Assembly: GCF_030705305.1 (NCBI RefSeq)
Contig: NZ_JAUZEE010000003.1
Location: forward strand, 1-64,000
Direction: 5' to 3'
From: Leptothrix discophora
GTDB lineage: Bacteria > Pseudomonadota > Gammaproteobacteria > Burkholderiales > Burkholderiaceae_C
Length of the DNA: 64,000 nucleotides
Shown here: in pieces, positions 10,077 to 19,718 of the stretch
Layout: every line of letters begins with the position of its first letter
Position numbering within the stretch: the first letter of the stretch is position 1
Position numbers and translations under genes: made by a program
The notes under the pieces: model-generated
The model's database searches: none
The model's input: the letters and a program-made list of their open reading frames with translations, nothing else
Told to the model about the DNA's origin: nothing

Positions 10077-11300
10077 TCAACCCAGCGCGCCCAGCGCCTG
10101 GGTCAGGTCGGCGATCAGGTCGTCGACGTTCTCGAGCCCGATGCACAGCCGCACCAGCGTGCCCCGGTAGTCGCTCGAACGCTTGCGCAGCGTCGCCGGG
10201 TCGTAGGGCGCAACCAGGCTAACCGGCCCGGCCCAGGACCAGCCGATGCGGAACAGCCGCAAGGCATCGACGAAGGCGTCGACCCTCGCCGATGCGATGG
10301 CTGGATCGAACGCCACCGTCACCAGCCCCGCCGCCTGCGTGCACAGCGCCGCCCAGTGGGCATGGCCGGGCGAGGCCGGCAAGGCCGGGTGCAGCACCCG
10401 CACGAACTCGGGCCTCGTCTGCGCCCAGGCGGCGATGCGGCGGGCCGCCAGGTCCTGCGCGCGGTAACGCAGCTCGATCGTCGGCAGGCCGCGCAGCACG
10501 GCGGACACGTCGTCGGCACCGACGCCGTAGCCGAGCCGGCTGTGGGTCCATGACAGGTGGTGGTGCAGCGCGACGTCGCGGCAGGCGACCGAGCCCATCA
10601 GCACATCGCCGCCACCGGACGGGAACTTGGTCAGCGCATGCACCGCGATGTCGACGCCGAAGTCGTCCGCGTCGACGCCCGGCTCGCCCAGCCGGAACGG
10701 GTTGAAGGCCAGGCCCGCGCCCCAGGTGTGGTCGATCGCGATGCGGGCCTGCGGTGCCAGCGCGCGGGCGGTGCGGATCAGCCCGCGCAGGTCCGGGAAC
10801 TCCATCGTCACCGAGCCGGCCGCTTCCAGCCAGACCAGCTTCGTGGCCGGCGTGATGGACTGCGCCAGCGAGGCCGCGTCGAGCGGGTCGTAGAAGCGGT
10901 GCGAGATGCCCCAGCGCGCCAGCTCATGCTGGGCCAGCGACAAGCTGGGACCGTAGACGTTGTCGGGCAGCAGCAGCTCGTCGCCGGTCTTCAGCAGCGC
11001 CAGGTCGACCAGCGTGATCGCCGCCAGTCCGCTCGGCACGAGCATGACGTGCTCGGCGCCTTCCAGCACGGCCAGGCGGGCCTCCAGCGTGAAGCTGGTG
11101 GGCGTGCCCTTGAGACCGTAGGTGTAGGCGCTCTTGTCGATCCAGCGCCGCTCCCGCAGCGCCTTCACGTTCGGGAAGAAGACCGTCGAGGCCTTGTGCA
11201 CGCCGACGGGGATCGCGTCCCATTCGACCGGCGCGCGGTAGGCGTGGTGGATCAGCGCGGTGCTGACCGGTGAGGTCGGATCGTCGTGTTCATCGGCCAT
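10077..11300 (-). CDS. metC: Cystathionine beta-lyase
   Basis: A PLP-dependent trans-sulfuration enzyme of 407 residues that most likely cleaves cystathionine to homocysteine, pyruvate and ammonia in methionine synthesis. The Cys/Met-metabolism family pattern is clear: Tyr-Gly-Leu-Lys-Gly-Thr-Pro-Thr near residue 61, an Asp-Asn-Val-Tyr-Gly segment, an Ile-Asp-His-Thr-Trp-Gly-Ala-Gly stretch with the cofactor-binding Asp, and the PLP lysine in Ala-Leu-Thr-Lys-Phe near residue 224. It lies 18 bp downstream of rimO on the same strand, so cotranscription is likely. Cystathionine gamma-synthase or gamma-lyase activity cannot be excluded. Confidence 0.88.
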   Translation of the reverse strand: MADEHDDPTSPVSTALIHHAYRAPVEWDAIPVGVHKASTVFFPNVKALRERRWIDKSAYTYGLKGTPTSFTLEARLAVLEGAEHVMLVPSGLAAITLVDLALLKTGDELLLPDNVYGPSLSLAQHELARWGISHRFYDPLDAASLAQSITPATKLVWLEAAGSVTMEFPDLRGLIRTARALAPQARIAIDHTWGAGLAFNPFRLGEPGVDADDFGVDIAVHALTKFPSGGGDVLMGSVACRDVALHHHLSWTHSRLGYGVGADDVSAVLRGLPTIELRYRAQDLAARRIAAWAQTRPEFVRVLHPALPASPGHAHWAALCTQAAGLVTVAFDPAIASARVDAFVDALRLFRIGWSWAGPVSLVAPYDPATLRKRSSDYRGTLVRLCIGLENVDDLIADLTQALGALG

Positions 11301-11318
11301 CGCGCCCGCCCCACCCGA

Positions 11319-12704
<1,386 letters not shown>

Positions 12705-12792
12705 GGGCCGAATTGTCCGTGATCGGCGGACCGGACCGCCTGGCGACCGGACAATCACGCACCGTCGCCCCCTGACTTGCCGGCCCGCCGCC

Positions 12793-14841
12793 TTGAAGCG
12801 TTCCACTCACATCACGCCCATCACGCCCATCACGCCCGCCCGCACCCAGCCCCGCGACGACGGGCTGCCGTTCCCGGACGCGTTCGGCGGCCTCGACCCG
12901 ACGGCGCTCGGTGCGCAGGCGCTGGCGCAGGCGCAGGCACAAGCGCAGGCACAGGCGCGGCATGTGTTCCTGGGCGGCAACGGGCTGCCCGGTCGGTGGG
13001 CCGGGCAGGCGCGGCATGTCGTGCTGGACACCGGCTTCGGCCTGGGCCACCGGTTCCTCGCCACCTGGGATGCCTGGCGGCGCGATCCACAGCGCTGCGA
13101 TCGGCTGGTCTACGTCGCGCTGGACCGGCATCCGCCGACCGCGCAGGACCTGGCGAGCGGGCTGCGCGACTCGCCCTGGCCCGAGCGGGTGGCGCAGCTG
13201 GTCGCAGCCTGGCCGCCGGCCTCGCCGGACCTGCAGGGCATCGACGTCGAGGCCGGCCGGGTGCAGCTGCTGCTGGCCTGGGGCGACCTCGCCGAGGTGC
13301 TTGACGGCCTGCACCTGCGATTCGACACGCTCTACCTCGACGGCAGCGCGGCGGCCTGCCTCCCGGCGGTGCGGGATGCCGACATCTGCCGGCGCATCGC
13401 CCGTCTGGCGGCACCCGGTGCGCATCTGGCGACCCGGAGCGTCGACCCGGGCCTGCGCGACGAACTCGCGCGCCAGGGCTTCGAGACCACGCAGCGACCC
13501 GGCATCGGCGATCAGGCCGAGATCACGGTCGGTTGCCACAGGCCTCGCTTCCAGCCACCGGTGCCGCGCGGCTGGCACACGCCGACCGCGGCACCGGGCC
13601 GCGACGCGCTGGTGATCGGCGCCGGCCTGGCCGGCGCCGCCGCCGCCTGGGGCCTCGCGCGTGCGGGCTGGTGCCCGACCGTGCTCGACCGCCATGCACA
13701 GCCGGCGCAGGAGGCCTCGGGCAACGCCGGTGGCCTGGTCCACGCGATCTTCAACGCGCCCGACAGCCTGCACGCGCGCTGGTTCCGGGCCGCCGCGCTG
13801 GCGACGGCTCAGGCCGCAGGACCTGCGCTGGCACGGGGCGAACTGGCCGGCTCGCTCGAAGGCTTCTTGCGCCTGGAGCCTCGGCTGGCCGACGACCGGG
13901 CACGCCAGCAGCGCGATGCGGTCGGCCTGCCGCCGGCGCTGGTCGACTGGAGCGACGCCCGTCAGGCCGCTGCCCTGTCCGGCCTGCCGCTGGCCTCGGG
14001 CGCCTGGCTGTTCGAGCACGCCGCCGGCTGGCTGGACCCGGCCGGCTGGACGCGCTGGATGCTGGCCCAGGCCGGCGTCGACGCGGCCACGTCGACCCGA
14101 TGGATCGGTGCGCGGCAGGTCGAGCGGCTGGTCCCGCCCACGTCGGACGATGAGGGCTGGACCGCGCTCGGTGCCGACGGCGCGGTGATCGCCCGCGCCC
14201 CGGTCGTCGTGCTGGCCAATGCGCTGGATGCGACCCGGCTGCTGCCGGCCGGCGCGCTGCGCCCGCGCCTGTCGTCGGTGCGCGGCCAGGTCACGCGCCT
14301 GCCGGCCGACCTGCCGGGCCTGCGTCGACCGACGCTGCCGCTGTCCGGCCAGGGCTATGGCCTGACCTTGCCCGGCGGCGAGGTGCTGGTCGGCGCGACC
14401 ACGCAGCATGAAGCGCCCGACGACGCCGGCCGCACCCTGCGGCTGGACGACCAGCGCCACAACCTGTGCCGCGCCGCCGCGCTGGGCATCGTGCCGCCGG
14501 GCCTGGACGGCGACGCCGATCCGGACGCCCCCTTGCTGCCGGGCCGGGCCGGCTGGCGGGCGGTGACACCGGACCGCCTGCCCCTGGTCGGGCCGGTGGT
14601 CGATGGCATCGAGCGGGCGCGCCTGCTGGCCGCCGGCCGGACGCGGCTGGACGGACCGCGCCACCAGCCTCGCCTCGTTGGCCCCGCCCACGGGCTCTAC
14701 CTGTGCACCGGACTGGGATCGCGCGGCATCACCTCGGCGCTGCTGGCCGGGCGGGTGCTGGCGGCCTGGGTCGGGGGCGAGCCGATGCCGGTCGAGGCCG
14801 CGCTGCGCGACGCGCTGGACCCGGCCCGCGACCTCGGCTGA
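12793..14841 (+). CDS. mnmC: Bifunctional tRNA mnm5s2U34 biosynthesis protein MnmC
   Basis: Finishes the mnm5 modification at the wobble uridine of certain tRNAs. The N-terminal methyltransferase domain (about residues 1-250) shows the SAM loop Asp-Thr-Gly-Phe-Gly-Leu-Gly-His. The C-terminal FAD-dependent oxidase begins with Val-Ile-Gly-Ala-Gly-Leu-Ala-Gly near residue 275 and ends in a typical Gly-Leu-Gly-Ser-Arg-Gly segment. No ATG fits the start. I chose the TTG at 12793, a little before the family's Arg-Asp-Asp-Gly-Leu-Pro-Phe sequence; the true start is uncertain. Oddities are a run of three Ile-Thr-Pro units and an Ala-Gln repeat of about ten residues inside the methyltransferase domain, where relatives are shorter. 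Confidence 0.9.
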   Translation: MKRSTHITPITPITPARTQPRDDGLPFPDAFGGLDPTALGAQALAQAQAQAQAQARHVFLGGNGLPGRWAGQARHVVLDTGFGLGHRFLATWDAWRRDPQRCDRLVYVALDRHPPTAQDLASGLRDSPWPERVAQLVAAWPPASPDLQGIDVEAGRVQLLLAWGDLAEVLDGLHLRFDTLYLDGSAAACLPAVRDADICRRIARLAAPGAHLATRSVDPGLRDELARQGFETTQRPGIGDQAEITVGCHRPRFQPPVPRGWHTPTAAPGRDALVIGAGLAGAAAAWGLARAGWCPTVLDRHAQPAQEASGNAGGLVHAIFNAPDSLHARWFRAAALATAQAAGPALARGELAGSLEGFLRLEPRLADDRARQQRDAVGLPPALVDWSDARQAAALSGLPLASGAWLFEHAAGWLDPAGWTRWMLAQAGVDAATSTRWIGARQVERLVPPTSDDEGWTALGADGAVIARAPVVVLANALDATRLLPAGALRPRLSSVRGQVTRLPADLPGLRRPTLPLSGQGYGLTLPGGEVLVGATTQHEAPDDAGRTLRLDDQRHNLCRAAALGIVPPGLDGDADPDAPLLPGRAGWRAVTPDRLPLVGPVVDGIERARLLAAGRTRLDGPRHQPRLVGPAHGLYLCTGLGSRGITSALLAGRVLAAWVGGEPMPVEAALRDALDPARDLG

Positions 14842-14881
14842 GCCGGGTCGAGACGGGTGGAGCCGGGCCGAGCCAGACGAT

Positions 14882-16207
14882 TCAGCCCTCGCTCGGCCGA
14901 CGTGCCACCCGACGTGCCAGCCGCTGCGGCAACCAGGCGCCGGCCCACAGCAGGCCGCCCATGACACGGAACAGCAGCGCCGGCCCGAGCGCCCCGCCGA
15001 GCAGGCCGAAGACCAGCGGCAGCACGGCGCTCGACAGGTTGATGACGGCCGAGCGCAGCGCGATCACCTCGCCCTGCTGGTCGGGCGGCGCAAGCTGGTG
15101 CAGCGCGCTCAGGATCATCGGCTGCACGATGCCCTGGGCCAGTCCCAGCACGATGGCGCAGACCACCATCGCGCCCGCGGTGGTCGCCAGCGGGTAGACG
15201 AAGAAGACCGCGCCGATCACCAGCATGGCCACGCTCATGACATGGCGCTCGGTCAGGTGCTCGGCCAGCACCGGCACCAGCAGCCGGACGGCCGTCACGG
15301 CCAGCGCGAACACGCCCAGCACGGTGCCGATGGCCGAGGCGCTCAGGCCGTTCTGGTGGCCCATCAGCGGCACCAGGAAGGTGTGCAGGTCCCAGCTGGT
15401 CGAGAAGAACCAGTTGCTCAGCAGGATGCCGCCGACACCCGGCAGCGACAGCAGCGCGATCACGCCGTGGCGCGGCACCGCCACGCGGCGGCCCGCCACC
15501 GCCGGATCGGCCTGCGAACCCGGCGCCAGCGCGACCGGCACGCGCGCGGCGCACAGCAGCGTGCCCAGCGGCAGCAGCGCGAGCACCGCCGCCGCGCCGG
15601 GGAAGCCGATCGCGTCGATCAGGAAGCCGGCCATCATCGGCCCGAGCACGTTGCTGAACGAGGGCGCGACGCCCAGCCAGCTGAACACGCGCTTCAACTC
15701 GGCGCGCACACGCTCGTCATCCTCCGGTGCGCCGGCCGGCAGGCCGTAGCTGGCCAGCCGGCCGGCGCTGCGCTGGATCGAGATCAGGCCCAGGTTGCTG
15801 CCGGTGCCGGCCAGCGACGCGGCCAGGCCGAGCAGCAGCAGCTGCGCGAGAGCCAGGCCACCGGCCGGCTGCGGCGTCGACCACAACAGGCCCCAGGCGG
15901 CGGCCGGTACCGCCAGCAAGCCGCCCAGCAGCACCAGCACGACGGCGCTGCGCACCGGGCGGTGGTAGCCGCGCCGATCGGTCCAGCGGCCAGCGCGCAC
16001 GGCCGTCACCACCGGCACGATCGAGAACAGGCCCAGCAGCAGGCCGGCCGCCGCCTCGCCGTGCAGCCAGCCCAGGCCGCCCTGGCGCAGCAGCATCAGC
16101 GGCAACGCCATGCGCAGCCCGGCCATCGCGGCATGCAGGCAGACCTGGCCGAACACCAGCGCGAACAGGATGTGGTGGCGGGCGACCGGGGCAGCGGTGG
16201 GACTCAT
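14882..16207 (-). CDS. MFS transporter
   Basis: A 441-residue major facilitator with about 12 hydrophobic segments. The loop 2-3 motif appears as Gly-Arg-Trp-Thr-Asp-Arg-Arg-Gly near residue 76. The first helix begins almost at the N-terminus. No substrate-specific feature is visible; it looks like a general exporter or permease of the YfcJ/arabinose-efflux kind. Its ATG overlaps the rmuC stop by one base (TGATG), so the two genes are probably translationally coupled although their functions seem unrelated. Confidence 0.85.
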   Translation of the reverse strand: MSPTAAPVARHHILFALVFGQVCLHAAMAGLRMALPLMLLRQGGLGWLHGEAAAGLLLGLFSIVPVVTAVRAGRWTDRRGYHRPVRSAVVLVLLGGLLAVPAAAWGLLWSTPQPAGGLALAQLLLLGLAASLAGTGSNLGLISIQRSAGRLASYGLPAGAPEDDERVRAELKRVFSWLGVAPSFSNVLGPMMAGFLIDAIGFPGAAAVLALLPLGTLLCAARVPVALAPGSQADPAVAGRRVAVPRHGVIALLSLPGVGGILLSNWFFSTSWDLHTFLVPLMGHQNGLSASAIGTVLGVFALAVTAVRLLVPVLAEHLTERHVMSVAMLVIGAVFFVYPLATTAGAMVVCAIVLGLAQGIVQPMILSALHQLAPPDQQGEVIALRSAVINLSSAVLPLVFGLLGGALGPALLFRVMGGLLWAGAWLPQRLARRVARRPSEG

Positions 16208-17523
16208 CAGGCCGGATTCTCCGGCGCGTCGTCCTCGTCCACGGCGGGCGGTCCGGACGGCCCGATCAGGTGGCGAGCGTCCGGCTCGGACAGCGCCTCG
16301 ACGCCCTTGAGCCGCCGGCCCATGGCGCGCGTGCGGACCTCCGCCTGGTCGAGCGTGTGGTGGGCCTCCTCCAGCTTCTTGCGGGCCTTGGCCAGCACGT
16401 CGCCGAACTTGGCGAACTCGGTCTTGACGGCACCCAGCACGGTCCAGACCTCGGCGCTGCGGCGTTCGATGGCGAGCGTGCGGAAGCCCATCTGCAGGCT
16501 GTTGAGCAGCGCCAGCAGCGTGGTCGGGCCGGCCAGGGTGACGTGGTGCTCGCGCATCAGCGCCTCGTTCAGGCCGGGACGGCGCAGCAACTCGGCGTAG
16601 AGGCCCTCGGTGGGCACGAACAGCAGCGCGAAGTCGGTCGTGTGCGGCGGCGCCAGGTACTTGGCGCGGATGGTGCGGGCCTCGTCCCGGATACGGCCTT
16701 CGAGCGCGCGCGATGCCGCTTCGGCCGCCTCCTTGTCGGCGCGGTCCTGGGCGTCGATCAGGCGCTCGTAGTCCTCGCGCGGGAACTTGGCGTCGATCGG
16801 CAGCCAGACCGGCGTGGCCTCGCGCATCTGGCGGTCGGGGCCGTCGGGGCCCGCGCCGCCGCGTCCGGGCAGGCGCAGCGCGAACTCGACCCGCTCGCTG
16901 CTGCCCGGCACCGTCGCCATGTTGACGGCGTACTGCTCGGCCGTAAAGACCTGTTCGAGCAGGGCCGCGAGCTGCACCTCGCCGAACACCCCACGGGTCT
17001 TGACGTTGCCCAGCACGCGCTTGAGGTCGCCCACGCCCTGGGCCAGCGTCTGCATCTCGCCCAGGCCGCGGTGGACCTGTTCGAGCCGTTCGGCAACCTG
17101 GCGGAAGCTCTCGCCGAGGCGCTGTTCCAGCGTCGCATGCAGCTTCTCGTCGACGGTGGCCCGCATCTGTTCGAGCTTGCGCTCGTTGTCGGCCTGCAAG
17201 GCCGACAGGCGCTGTTCGACACCCGCCTGCATGGCCTGCACGCGCCGGTCGAGGCTGGCGCGCAGCTCGCCCAGGCTGGCCACCAGTTCAAGCCTCGTGT
17301 CGCGGGCCGAGCCCTGCACCGCCTCGCGCAGCTCACGCTCCAGGCGCTGCTGGCCGCCGGCCAGGTCGCGTTGAAGCCGGTCGAGGTCGGACTCGATGCG
17401 CTGGGCCCAGTCGCTGTCGGCCGGATCGGCTGGCGCGCGCAGCACCAGCATGAGCAGCACGACCAGGTTGACGGCGCCCAGCAGGACCAGCAGCAGCCAG
17501 GGCAGGTTGAGGGCGTCGGTCAT
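16207..17523 (-). CDS. rmuC: DNA recombination protein RmuC
   Basis: RmuC is a nuclease-like protein that limits inversions and recombination at short inverted repeats. The 438-residue protein has one N-terminal transmembrane segment (Leu/Val-rich, residues 5-25), a long coiled-coil region of about 150 residues, and the conserved RmuC domain containing Gly-Val-Phe-Gly-Glu-Val-Gln-Leu. A Leu-Pro-Ile-Asp-Ala-Lys-Phe-Pro segment follows near residue 245, the catalytic-like core related to restriction endonuclease folds. A Gly-Pro-Asp-rich insertion precedes that core. It overlaps the following MFS gene by one base. Confidence 0.95.
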   Translation of the reverse strand: MTDALNLPWLLLVLLGAVNLVVLLMLVLRAPADPADSDWAQRIESDLDRLQRDLAGGQQRLERELREAVQGSARDTRLELVASLGELRASLDRRVQAMQAGVEQRLSALQADNERKLEQMRATVDEKLHATLEQRLGESFRQVAERLEQVHRGLGEMQTLAQGVGDLKRVLGNVKTRGVFGEVQLAALLEQVFTAEQYAVNMATVPGSSERVEFALRLPGRGGAGPDGPDRQMREATPVWLPIDAKFPREDYERLIDAQDRADKEAAEAASRALEGRIRDEARTIRAKYLAPPHTTDFALLFVPTEGLYAELLRRPGLNEALMREHHVTLAGPTTLLALLNSLQMGFRTLAIERRSAEVWTVLGAVKTEFAKFGDVLAKARKKLEEAHHTLDQAEVRTRAMGRRLKGVEALSEPDARHLIGPSGPPAVDEDDAPENPA

Positions 17524-17602
17524 CGGTGTCCTTGCAAGCTCGCGAAGGTGGCGAGCGTGCCAGCCCGGTGGCTCGGCAGGTGAGCCACCCCGGCGCGCGG
17601 CC

Positions 17603-18031
17603 TCAGGTCGCGGCCGTCAACAGCCCGCGCAGCTCATCGGGCAGCGGCACCGACTTGCGCACCCGCTGGTCGACCCAGACCGTCAGCGCGCCGCCACTGG
17701 CGTAGATGACGCCGGGCTCGTCGGCCTTCTCCAGCGTCGTGTAGGTCTCGATGCTGCTGCGGCCGGGATTGCGCACGTACATGCGGGCGACCACCTCGGC
17801 CGGAAACGCCAGCTGCAGGTGGAAGTTGCAGAAGGCGTTGACGATCACCGGCCCGATGCCGTGCGGCTCAACCTGCAGCCCGGTCGACGCCAGCCACTCC
17901 AGCCGGGCGATCTCGAGGTAGCGGAAGTAGACGGTGTTGTTGACATGGCCCATCGCGTCCATGTCGCCCCAGCGGACCGGGAAGCGGCTGGTGTGAACGA
18001 AGACCTTGTCCTCGGGAAGATCGAAGCGCAT
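17603..18031 (-). CDS. Acyl-CoA thioesterase, 4HBT/YbgC-like
   Basis: A 142-residue single hot-dog domain. The family catalytic signature is Val-Arg-Trp-Gly-Asp-Met-Asp-Ala-Met-Gly-His-Val-Asn-Asn near residue 18, with the Asp that activates water, followed by Tyr-Phe-Arg-Tyr-Leu-Glu. It should hydrolyse acyl-CoA thioesters in the cytoplasm; chain-length preference is not readable. It lies downstream of yceH and the SDR on the same strand, about 80 bp apart from each neighbour, so it may be in the same transcript. Confidence 0.9.
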   Translation of the reverse strand: MRFDLPEDKVFVHTSRFPVRWGDMDAMGHVNNTVYFRYLEIARLEWLASTGLQVEPHGIGPVIVNAFCNFHLQLAFPAEVVARMYVRNPGRSSIETYTTLEKADEPGVIYASGGALTVWVDQRVRKSVPLPDELRGLLTAAT

Positions 18032-18108
18032 CTCAGGTCGGAAATGGAAGGAGAAGGTGGAAGCCCGCGTGCGTCCGCAGGCGCGGGCTCAGGCGATGTC
18101 AGGCGACG

Positions 18109-18816
18109 TCAGGCGTCGTCGAGCGACACGCCCAGCTCGCCGGCCAGCTTGGCGACCTGGGCACGCAGCTGCGCGATCTCGGCCTGCATCTGGCGGTGTT
18201 CGGCCCGCAGCAGCGCAAGTTCCTCGTCGGTGGCCGATCCGCCGCCGGCATGGGACGACGGTGCGCCGCCGGCCTGCACCAGCAGCGCCGGGTCGACCGG
18301 GCCGCACAGCAGGTGGGTCCAGCGTGACTCGCGCGAGCCCGGCGCACGGGCCAGCTTGATGACGCGCGGCGGCGTCTTCTCGGCCAGCTCTTCCAGGAAG
18401 CCCTCGACCGACGAGACATCGGCGAAGCGGTGCAGCCGCTCGGCATTGGCGCGCAGTTCGGCAGCGGTCTGCGGACCGCGCAGCATCAGCGTGGCCAGCA
18501 GCGCGCCGGCCGCGCCGGGCACGCCCAGGCCGCGCGGCAGGTTGTGGTCGTAGCGCACCACCCGGCTGCCGCTGACCTCGCCGACCAGGCTGAGCGACTT
18601 CAGCTCGTCCAGCGCGGCCAGGATCTGCGGCTCGGTCAGCGCCATCACCGGCTCGCGCGCGGTCTTCTGGTTGCAGCCCGATTGCAGCGCGTTGAGCGAC
18701 ATCGGGTAGGTGTCGGGCACCGTCGCCTGCTTCTCGACCAGCACGGCCAGCACGCGGGCCTCGACCGGCGTCAGGTCGCGCACCTGGCGTGCGCCCGTGC
18801 CATGCGCCTCGCTCAC
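18109..18816 (-). CDS. YceH/UPF0502 (DUF480) family protein
   Basis: A 235-residue DUF480 protein built from two winged-helix-like repeats. The signature is Leu-Thr-Pro-Val-Glu-Ala-Arg-Val-Leu-Ala-Val-Leu-Val-Glu-Lys, then Thr-Tyr-Pro-Met-Ser-Leu-Asn-Ala-Leu and Cys-Asn-Gln-Lys-Thr-Ala-Arg-Glu-Pro. The C-terminus adds a 40-residue helical segment likely to form a coiled coil. The start is a GTG at 18816 that overlaps the stop of the upstream SDR (GTGA), which fits translational coupling and leaves ten residues before the conserved core. The biological role of the family is unknown; DNA binding is plausible from the fold. Confidence 0.88.
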   Translation of the reverse strand: MSEAHGTGARQVRDLTPVEARVLAVLVEKQATVPDTYPMSLNALQSGCNQKTAREPVMALTEPQILAALDELKSLSLVGEVSGSRVVRYDHNLPRGLGVPGAAGALLATLMLRGPQTAAELRANAERLHRFADVSSVEGFLEELAEKTPPRVIKLARAPGSRESRWTHLLCGPVDPALLVQAGGAPSSHAGGGSATDEELALLRAEHRQMQAEIAQLRAQVAKLAGELGVSLDDA

Positions 18817-19595
18817 AGGCCGAACCCGTCGTCGGCCTGGATCACCGCGCCATTGAGGAAATGGCTCTCGTTGGCGCACAGCATCAGCAGGCTGGTGTCG
18901 AGGTCGGCCGGCTTGCCCAGGCGCTTGCGCGGCAGCATGTTGACGAGCTTCTGGCCACCGTCGGTTTCCCAATGGTGGTGGTTGATCTCGGTGTCGATGT
19001 AGCCGGGGCAGATCGCGTTGACGTTGATGCCGAACTTGCCCCATTCCAGCGCCATCGCGCGGGTCATGTGGATGACGGCGGCCTTGCTCATGGCGTAGAC
19101 GCCGATCTGGCTGATCACGCGCAGGCCAGCCATCGAGGCGATGTTGACGATGCGCCCACCGGTGTAGGTGCCCGGTGCCGCGCCACGGGCCCGCGCCACC
19201 ATGCGGCGGCCGACTTCCTGGGCGACGAAGAAGGCGCCGCGCACGTTGGTGTCGAACACGAAGTCGAAGTCTTCGGGGCCCACGTCCAGCAGCTTCTGGG
19301 TCGTGCTGACGCCGGAGTTGTTGATCAGGATGTCGAGCGTGCCGACCTCGGTCTCGGCATGCGCCACCGCCGAGGCGATGCTGTCGGTGTCGGTCACGTC
19401 CAGTTCGACGACGTGGGCATCACCGCCCTGCCCCTCGATCTCGGCGCGCAGGGTCTTGAGCCGCTCGGTGCGGCGCCCGGCCAGGACGACGGCGGCGCCG
19501 GCCTTGGCAAGGGTGCGGGCGAACTGTTCGCCCAGGCCGCTGGAAGCGCCGGTGACGAGGGCGACGCGGCCCGACAGGTCGATGCTGTAGCTCAT
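18813..19595 (-). CDS. Short-chain dehydrogenase/reductase (SDR)
   Basis: A 260-residue classical SDR. The cofactor loop is Thr-Gly-Ala-Ser-Ser-Gly-Leu-Gly near residue 15, the Asn-Asn-Ser-Gly motif follows near residue 92, and the catalytic Ser-Tyr-Lys set includes Tyr-Ala-Met-Ser-Lys near residue 167. An Arg-Arg pair after the second strand suggests NADP(H). It resembles FabG-like and 3-hydroxyacyl dehydrogenase-like members common in Burkholderiales, so an acyl or alcohol substrate is likely but unproven. It heads a minus-strand run with yceH and the thioesterase, the latter supporting fatty-acyl metabolism. Confidence 0.9.
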   Translation of the reverse strand: MSYSIDLSGRVALVTGASSGLGEQFARTLAKAGAAVVLAGRRTERLKTLRAEIEGQGGDAHVVELDVTDTDSIASAVAHAETEVGTLDILINNSGVSTTQKLLDVGPEDFDFVFDTNVRGAFFVAQEVGRRMVARARGAAPGTYTGGRIVNIASMAGLRVISQIGVYAMSKAAVIHMTRAMALEWGKFGINVNAICPGYIDTEINHHHWETDGGQKLVNMLPRKRLGKPADLDTSLLMLCANESHFLNGAVIQADDGFGL

Positions 19596-19718
19596 GGTGT
19601 GGGTCTGTAGGGAACGACTTGAAAGCGCTCGGCGAGGTGCCTTCCGGCACCCCGCGAGGGATCACATCACGATAGCAGAAGGCCCCTGGCGCGGGCCTGG
19701 TCCGAGGCGGCCGGAAGC

